NCBI RefSeq assembly: GCF_004634385.1
Contig: NZ_CP037895.1
Span: 843,245 to 907,244, forward strand
Reading direction: 5' to 3'
Source: Thermaerobacter sp. FW80
GTDB lineage: Bacteria; Bacillota; Sulfobacillia; Thermaerobacterales; Thermaerobacteraceae
Length of the DNA stretch: 64,000 nucleotides
Part shown: one piece after another, positions 59,177 to 64,000 of the stretch
How the letters are laid out: every line of letters begins with the position of its first letter
How positions within the stretch are numbered: position 1 is the stretch's first letter
Notes under the pieces: generated by a model
Told to the model about the DNA's origin: nothing
Seen by the model: the letters and a program-made list of their open reading frames with translations, nothing else
Databases searched by the model: none
Translations under genes and position numbers: made by a program

Positions 59177-61255
59177 GTGCCGGGTTCGTCCGCAGCGAGG
59201 GGACGGTTCTACATCACGACGCCGATCTACTACCCCAACGACCGGTTGCACATCGGCCACACCTACACCACGGTGGCGGCCGACGCCCTGGCGCGGTACC
59301 ACCGCCTGCGGGGCGACGACACCTGGTTCCTCACCGGGACCGACGAACACGGCCAGAAGATCGAGCGCGCCGCCCGCAAGGCGGGCAAGGAGCCGCTCGA
59401 GTACATCGACCCCATCGTCGAGGCCACCAAGGAGCTGTGGCGGCGGCTGCACATCAGCTACGACGACTTCATCCGCACCACCGAGCCGCGCCACGAGCGG
59501 CGGGTGCAGCAGATCTTCCAGCGGCTCTACGAGCAGGGGGACATCTACAAGGGGGTCTACGAGGGCCTCTACTGCACCGCCTGTGAGGCATACTACACCG
59601 AGGCCGAGCTCCTCGACGGCGGGCGGTGCCCGGTCCACGAGGCGCCGGTGGAGCGGCTCCAGGAGGAGAGCTACTTCTTCCGGCTGTCCAAGTACGCCCA
59701 GCCGCTGCTCGAGCACATCGAGCGGCACCCGGAGTTCGTCCAGCCGCCCAGCCGGCGCAACGAGGTGGTGGCCTTCATCCGCCAGGGGCTGCAGGACCTC
59801 TCGGTGTCCCGCACCTCCTTCCGCTGGGGCATCCCCGTGCCCTTCGATCCGGACCACGTGGTCTACGTCTGGATCGACGCCCTGGCCAACTACATCACCG
59901 CCCTGGGCTGGCCCGACGGCGAGCTCTACCGCCGCTTCTGGCCGGCGGACGTCCACCTGATCGGCAAGGACATCCTGCGCTTCCACGCCATCATCTGGCC
60001 GGCGCTGCTGATGGCCCTGGGCGAGCCGCTGCCGCGCTGCGTCTACGGCCACGGCTGGCTGTTGATCGATGGGGGCAAGATCGGCAAGTCGCGGGCGGGC
60101 GGCCAGGTGATCGACCCGGTGCAGCTGATCGACAAGTACGGCGTCGATCCGGTGCGCTACTTCTTGCTGCGGGAGGTCCCCTTCGGCGACGACGGCAGCT
60201 ACAGCGAGGAGGCCCTGGTGCGCCGGTTCAACGCCGACCTGGCCAACGACCTGGGCAACCTGGCCTGGCGCACCACGGGGATGATCCAGCGGTTCCTGGA
60301 CGGTCGCATCCCCGAGCCTCCCGGTGCGGCCAGCGACGGCGTGCTGGCGGCCGCGGCGCGCGCGACCGCGGAACGGGTGGAGCGGGCCATGGCCGGGTTC
60401 GACCTACCGGCGGCGCTGCAGGCCATCTGGGACCTGATCGGCCGGGCGAACAAGTACATCGACGAGCAGGCGCCCTGGGCGCTGCGCCGCGCGGGAGACC
60501 GGGAGCGGCTCGAGGCCGTGCTCTACGACGTGGCCGAGACGGCACGGGTGGTGGGGGTGCTGCTCTCGCCCTTCCTGGTGGAGACGCCGCAGCGGCTGTG
60601 GTCCCAGCTGGGGCTCGGCCCCGAGTACCGGCCGGCCAGCTGGCAGCAGGGGCTGGCGTGGGGGCAGCTGCCCGGCGGCGCCCGCGTGGTGCGGGACCAG
60701 CCCCTCTTCCCCCGCATCCCGGGGGACGAACCGGCCCGCGAGGGCGGCGTGGTGCCGACGGCCGGCGACGGGACGGGCGGTCCCGTCGCCGGCCGTAGCG
60801 CCCCGGGGGCGGCGGCTGCCGGGCGCCCGGGGGGAGCGGGCGCCGGCATCCGGCCGTCCGCGGAGCCGACGCCGGCGGCGGATCCCGCATCGGGCCCCGC
60901 CTCGAGCCGCCCCGGCCCCGACGGCGCCTCCGACCCGGTGACCATCGACGATTTCGCTCGCCTGGAGCTGCGGACGGCGCGGGTCGTGAAGGCGGAGAAG
61001 CACCCGCGGGCGGACCGCCTGCTGCGCCTGGAGGTCGACCTGGGCCACGAGCGGCGGCAGATCGTCGCGGGCATCGCCGCCCACTACCGCCCGGAGGAGC
61101 TGGTGGGCAAGACCGTGATCGTGGTGGCCAACCTGCGGCCCAGGGTGATCCGCGGGGTGGAGTCCCAGGGCATGGTCCTGGCGGCCGAGGACGGTCAGGG
61201 CCTGGCGCTGCTGACCACCGATCGGCCCATCGCGGAAGGGAGCCGGATCCGGTGA
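59177..61255 (+). CDS. metG: Methionine-tRNA ligase with C-terminal tRNA-binding domain
   Basis: MetRS charges tRNA-Met. The class I HIGH motif is in YYPNDRLHIGHTYTTVAADA (near residue 18), a partial knuckle is CTACEAYYTEAELLDGGRCP (near 134), and KMSKS appears as GGKIGKSRAG near residue 300. Residues about 510-590 are a Gly/Pro/Ala linker, then a complete EMAP-II/ARC1-type tRNA-binding domain (FARLELRTARVVKAEKHPRA) ends the 692-aa protein. GTG 59177 has GGAGGTGA upstream. The repeat word occurs as a variant at the start (59180-59191, PGSS) and exactly in the linker (60724-60734, DEPA). It is coupled to tatD by a 4-bp overlap. Confidence 0.96.
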   Translation: MPGSSAARGRFYITTPIYYPNDRLHIGHTYTTVAADALARYHRLRGDDTWFLTGTDEHGQKIERAARKAGKEPLEYIDPIVEATKELWRRLHISYDDFIRTTEPRHERRVQQIFQRLYEQGDIYKGVYEGLYCTACEAYYTEAELLDGGRCPVHEAPVERLQEESYFFRLSKYAQPLLEHIERHPEFVQPPSRRNEVVAFIRQGLQDLSVSRTSFRWGIPVPFDPDHVVYVWIDALANYITALGWPDGELYRRFWPADVHLIGKDILRFHAIIWPALLMALGEPLPRCVYGHGWLLIDGGKIGKSRAGGQVIDPVQLIDKYGVDPVRYFLLREVPFGDDGSYSEEALVRRFNADLANDLGNLAWRTTGMIQRFLDGRIPEPPGAASDGVLAAAARATAERVERAMAGFDLPAALQAIWDLIGRANKYIDEQAPWALRRAGDRERLEAVLYDVAETARVVGVLLSPFLVETPQRLWSQLGLGPEYRPASWQQGLAWGQLPGGARVVRDQPLFPRIPGDEPAREGGVVPTAGDGTGGPVAGRSAPGAAAAGRPGGAGAGIRPSAEPTPAADPASGPASSRPGPDGASDPVTIDDFARLELRTARVVKAEKHPRADRLLRLEVDLGHERRQIVAGIAAHYRPEELVGKTVIVVANLRPRVIRGVESQGMVLAAEDGQGLALLTTDRPIAEGSRIR
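60724..60734 (+). repeat. GGACGAACCGG word in the metG linker
   Basis: Exact copy, encoding GDEPA at the junction of the catalytic part and the low-complexity linker. Confidence 0.8.
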
Positions 61256-62199
61256 GGGACGAGGCGATCTCCGGCGCCAGCCCGGGCGGCGACCGCACGG
61301 ACGGCAGCCGGCGGCAGCGCTCGGCCGCCGGCGACCGGCCGGCGCCGGAGCCGGCGGCCGGCGCGGGGATCGTCCTGGTGGACACCCATTGCCACCTCGA
61401 CTTCCCGGAGTTCGACCCGGACCGGGAACAGGTGGTGGCGGCCGCCCGGGCCGCGGGCGTGGCGGCGATGATCACCATCGGCGTCGACCTCGCCAGCTCG
61501 CGCCGCGCGGTGGCCCTGGCCGAGCGCCACGCCGCGGTGTACGCAGCGGTGGGCATCCACCCCCACAGCGCCCGGGAGGCGACCCCCGCGGCCCTGGCGG
61601 AGCTGCGCCGTCTGGCGGACCACCCGCGGGTGGTGGCCATCGGCGAGATCGGCCTCGACTTCCACCGCGGCCGCGCGGAGGAGGCCGTGCAGCGGCGGGT
61701 GCTGCAGGCCCAGCTGGAACTGGCCGCCGAGCGCGGGCTACCGGTGGTCATCCACCAGCGGGACGCCGTGGAGGAGCTCTGGGCGCTCCTCACCGCCCCC
61801 CAGGCGCCGCGGGTGGAGGGGGTGCTCCACTGCTTCAGCGCGGGCCCCGAATGGGCCCTGCGCTGGACCGCGGCGGGCTGGTTCGTCGGTCTGGACGGTC
61901 CCGTGACCTTCAAGAACGGCGAGGACGCGCGCGCGGTGGCCCGCGCCGTGCCCCTGGACCGGCTCCTGGTAGAGACGGATGCGCCCTTCCTGGCACCCCA
62001 TCCGTACCGCGGCCGGCGCAATCAGCCGGCGTGGGTGCGCCTGGTGGCCGAGCGCATCGCCCGCGAGCGGCGGATGCCGCTGGACGAACTGGCCCGCCGC
62101 ACCACGGCCAACGCCGTCCGCCTCTTCCGGTTGCCCCTGGCGGAGGCGATGGGGGGCGGGGTTCGCGTCGGCGGCGCGGCACCCCCGCCCATGGGCTGA
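61252..62199 (+). CDS. tatD: TatD family DNase
   Basis: TatD proteins are metal-dependent nucleases of the amidohydrolase fold. Metal ligands lie in VDTHCHLDFPEF (near residue 43), GEIGLDFHRG, VVIHQRDA, LHCFSAGPEWALRWT and VETDAPFLAPHPYRGRRNQP. GTG 61252 overlaps the metG stop; about 40 low-complexity residues precede the domain, so a later start is possible. In Bacillus the same gene (yabD) follows metS. The usual neighbours rpf/yabE and rnmV are missing before rsmA. Confidence 0.93.
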   Translation: MRDEAISGASPGGDRTDGSRRQRSAAGDRPAPEPAAGAGIVLVDTHCHLDFPEFDPDREQVVAAARAAGVAAMITIGVDLASSRRAVALAERHAAVYAAVGIHPHSAREATPAALAELRRLADHPRVVAIGEIGLDFHRGRAEEAVQRRVLQAQLELAAERGLPVVIHQRDAVEELWALLTAPQAPRVEGVLHCFSAGPEWALRWTAAGWFVGLDGPVTFKNGEDARAVARAVPLDRLLVETDAPFLAPHPYRGRRNQPAWVRLVAERIARERRMPLDELARRTTANAVRLFRLPLAEAMGGGVRVGGAAPPPMG

Positions 62200-62284
62200 G
62201 GGATGCCGGGACGCGGACCCGGGCAGGCCGGCAGGCGACGGCGGGCCGGAGGCGCAGGCGGCCGGGGAGGCGGGTTCGTCCGGG

Positions 62285-63226
62285 ATGAACGAGCCCATCA
62301 CCAGGCGTGCGGTGTTGCGCCGGTGGCTGGAGCGCTGCGGCGTCCGGCCCAGCCGCCGGTTGGGGCAGAACTTCCTGGTGGACGAGGGCTGGGCCGAGCG
62401 GATCGTGGCCGCGGCCGAACCGGGGCCCGACGACCTGGTGCTCGAGGTGGGCCCGGGGCTGGGTGCCCTGACCGAGCGGCTGGTGCGGCGGGCCGGCCGG
62501 GTGGTGGCGGTGGAGGTGGACCGGCGGCTGGCCGATGCGCTGCGGCAGCGCCTGGGGCCGCTGGCCAACCTGGAGCTGGTGGTGGCCGACGTCCTCCGCG
62601 TGGACCTGGCGCGACTGGTCGCCGCCCCGGAGGGCGGCGCGGCGGGGGGCGAACCCGGGGCCGGCAGGCCCCGGGACCGCGTCAAGCTGGTCAGCAACCT
62701 CCCCTACGCCATCACCTCGCCCTTCCTGGTGCGCTGGCTGACGACGCCGCTGCGGTGGGAGCGGGCGGTGCTGACCCTCCAGGAGGAGGTGGTCGAACGG
62801 CTGCTCGCCCCTCCCGGGACGGCGGCCTACGGGGCGCTGACCGTGTTCGTCGCCTACCACGCGCGGGTGGAACGGCTGGGCACGGTCCCCGCCGGGGCCT
62901 TCTGGCCGCGGCCGGCGGTGGACTCCGCGGTGGTGCGGCTGTGGCCCCACGCCCGCCCGCCGGTGACGGTGGCGGATCCCGCCGCCCTGTTCGCCCTGGT
63001 GCGGGCGGCCTTCGGCCGTCGGCGCAAGCGGCTGGCCAACGCCCTGGCGGCCCACCCGGCGGTAGGCCGCCAGGAGGCGGAGGCGGCGTGCCGGGCGGCG
63101 GGGATCGACCCCAGGGCGCGGCCGGAGGACGTGGACCTGGAAGGGTTTGCCCGCTTGGCCAACCACTTGTTCCCCTCGCCGGCAGGGCCCGGCTCCGGCA
63201 GGGGAACGTCCCTGGGATATAATTGA
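62285..63226 (+). CDS. rsmA: 16S rRNA dimethyladenosine transferase RsmA (KsgA)
   Basis: RsmA dimethylates A1518 and A1519 near the 3' end of 16S rRNA. The 313-aa protein shows RPSRRLGQNFLVDEGWAERI near residue 21, SAM-binding LEVGPGLGALTERLVRRAGR, VEVDRRLADALRQRL, and the catalytic VSNLPYAITSPFLVRWL (NLPY). ATG 62285 lies 3 bp after a repeat-word variant (GCGGGTTCGTCC, 62270-62281). A low-complexity insertion of about 20 residues (GGAAGGEPGAGRPRD) comes before the NLPY motif. Confidence 0.95.
   Translation: MNEPITRRAVLRRWLERCGVRPSRRLGQNFLVDEGWAERIVAAAEPGPDDLVLEVGPGLGALTERLVRRAGRVVAVEVDRRLADALRQRLGPLANLELVVADVLRVDLARLVAAPEGGAAGGEPGAGRPRDRVKLVSNLPYAITSPFLVRWLTTPLRWERAVLTLQEEVVERLLAPPGTAAYGALTVFVAYHARVERLGTVPAGAFWPRPAVDSAVVRLWPHARPPVTVADPAALFALVRAAFGRRRKRLANALAAHPAVGRQEAEAACRAAGIDPRARPEDVDLEGFARLANHLFPSPAGPGSGRGTSLGYN
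63218..63223 (+). promoter_or_regulatory. -10 box of the ykuK-like gene
   Basis: TATAAT overlaps the rsmA 3' end. Transcription starting near 63230 would exclude the TTG at 63223 as start codon. Confidence 0.5.
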
Positions 63227-63273
63227 CCCCGGAAGAACGGGAAGACGCGGGCTTCCGGCCGGGGGGAGTGGCC

Positions 63274-63750
63274 GTGCAGACGCCCTTCATCAGTCCGACG
63301 CGGGGCGCCCTGAGCTTCGACGCCATGTGCGCCGAGATCCTGGACTACATCTGTGACGATCCCGACGCCCGGTACAAGCTGATCATCGGCACGGACTCCC
63401 AGGTGCGGCAGCAGACCCAGTTCGTCACGGCCGTGGTGGTGCACCGGCTGGGCAAGGGGGCCCGCTACTTCTACCAGGCGCGCAAGCAGCGCAAGATCGG
63501 CAGCCTGCGCCAGAAGATCTTCTACGAGGCCAGCCTGAGCCTCTCCCTGGCCACGCGGCTGGCGGAGCGCCTCGCCGCGCGCGGCGGGACGCTCCCCAAC
63601 GTGGAGATCCACCTGGACGTGGGCATGCAGGGGGACACCCGCGACCTGATCCGCGAGATCGTCGGGATGGTGGTCGGCAGCGGCTTCGACGCCAAGATCA
63701 AGCCCGAGGCGTACGCGGCCTCCTCCGTGGCCGACCGCCACACCAAGTGA
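63274..63750 (+). CDS. YkuK family RNase H-like protein (DUF458)
   Basis: The 158-aa protein begins MQTPFISPTRGALSFDAMCA and shows RYKLIIGTDSQVRQQTQFVT near residue 33, where the first Asp of an RNase H-like fold lies. The later VEIHLDVGMQGDTRDLIREI and AYAASSVADRHTK supply further Asp and His. This is DUF458/YkuK, a family proposed to be RNase H-like with no proved substrate. GTG 63274 has GGGGGGAG 5 bp upstream and lies downstream of the likely transcription start, so it is preferred to TTG 63223. Confidence 0.82.
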   Translation: MQTPFISPTRGALSFDAMCAEILDYICDDPDARYKLIIGTDSQVRQQTQFVTAVVVHRLGKGARYFYQARKQRKIGSLRQKIFYEASLSLSLATRLAERLAARGGTLPNVEIHLDVGMQGDTRDLIREIVGMVVGSGFDAKIKPEAYAASSVADRHTK

Positions 63751-63752
63751 GG

Positions 63753-63806
63753 GCGCCCGGGCCGCAGCGACCCGGGCGACGGCGCCGCGCATCCGCGCGG
63801 CGCCGC
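63753..63806 (+). terminator. Double GC hairpin after the ykuK-like gene
   Basis: CGCCCGGG/CCCGGGCG and GGCGCCGCGC/GCGCGGCGCC hairpins stand next to each other. There is no T-run, so termination is only likely. Confidence 0.45.
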
Positions 63807-63830
63807 GTGCGCCAGCCGACAAATTCTCGC

Positions 63831-63896
63831 TTGACACTCGAAAAAGGGCTCTGGTAGACTACCGGTTTTGACTCGCGGGCCCGTTTGCGGTATAAT
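63831..63896 (+). promoter_or_regulatory. Tandem veg promoters
   Basis: P1 is TTGACA (63831-63836), 18-bp spacer, TAGACT (63855-63860). P2 is TTGACT (63868-63873), 17-bp spacer, TATAAT (63891-63896). Bacillus veg also has an exceptionally strong vegetative promoter. Confidence 0.8.
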
Positions 63897-63930
63897 CGGC
63901 CGTGAGCTTGCGGGGCAAAGGGGTGTTCCT

Positions 63931-64000
63931 GTGGCCGAGTCGCGGGACGTGCTCGCCGAGATCCGGCGAGACCTGGAGAACTACGTGGGCAAGCGGGTCC
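63931..64000 (+). CDS. veg: Veg protein, start only
   Basis: GTG 63931 with AAAGGGG upstream opens a frame MAESRDVLAEIRRDLENYVG that continues KRV to the window end. The LxxIRRxLExxxGKR pattern matches Veg, a small protein that affects biofilm and spore outgrowth in Bacillus. Its place after rsmA supports the call. Only 23 residues are visible. Confidence 0.8.
   Translation, partial: MAESRDVLAEIRRDLENYVGKRV

Overview
The window is about 70% G+C and carries the replication-origin neighbourhood of a spore-forming, high-GC Firmicute. The gene order follows the Bacillus subtilis origin closely. Sporulation-linked genes (yyaC, a bofA-like gene, yaaL), TTG/GTG starts with strong Shine-Dalgarno sequences, and extended -10 promoters all fit this. 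Thermaerobacter or a close relative is my inference from GC content, gene order and rRNA character; no database was searched.

Left arm (1-9.6 kb). After yyaC, the genes read leftward: a diacylglycerol-kinase-like lipid kinase, a DUF4446 protein, parB, parA with a parS site, noc, rsmG, jag/khpB, yidC, yidD, rnpA and rpmH. An ISLre2-type insertion sequence (9,774-11,361) sits between the rpmH promoter and the oriC DnaA boxes. The right arm reads rightward: dnaA, a second DnaA-box cluster with a candidate unwinding element, dnaN, recF, a DUF721 (DciA-like)/zinc-ribbon fusion, remB, gyrB, gyrA, an AIR-synthase-family gene and serS. The opposite transcription of the two arms places bidirectional initiation at about 11.6-13.6 kb.

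At 26.4-37.1 kb a 10.6-kb mobile element is integrated in a tRNA-Arg(ACG) gene, with 45-bp att repeats and paired arm-type repeats at both ends. It encodes an integrase, a MerR-like regulator, an excisionase, a PrimPol primase, an AAA+ helicase (split by an IS256-family element), a P27-type small terminase and a ClpP-protease/HK97-capsid fusion. No large terminase, portal or tail genes are present. The layout resembles the mycobacterial phiRv1/phiRv2 elements and suggests a phage satellite.

The next part (37.1-55.3 kb) holds queT, tRNA genes, tadA, SRP RNA, dnaX, ybaB, recR, yaaL, bofA, gltX, tRNA-Gln/Glu, one rRNA operon (16S-23S-5S), tRNA-Asn, tmk, darA, holB and rsmI. Downstream lie a leftward abrB, a second near-identical ISLre2 copy (56,509-58,096), a T-box leader with metG, then tatD, rsmA/ksgA, a YkuK-type gene and the start of veg.

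The most unusual chromosomal signal is an 11-bp word, GGACGAACCGG, found 13 times exactly in the chromosomal backbone and not seen in the mobile element, the IS copies or the rRNA genes. In two intergenic gaps (dnaA-dnaN, gyrB-gyrA) it forms the ends of 92-94 bp inverted-repeat units. Other copies lie in gene leaders or in the codons of low-complexity protein linkers.
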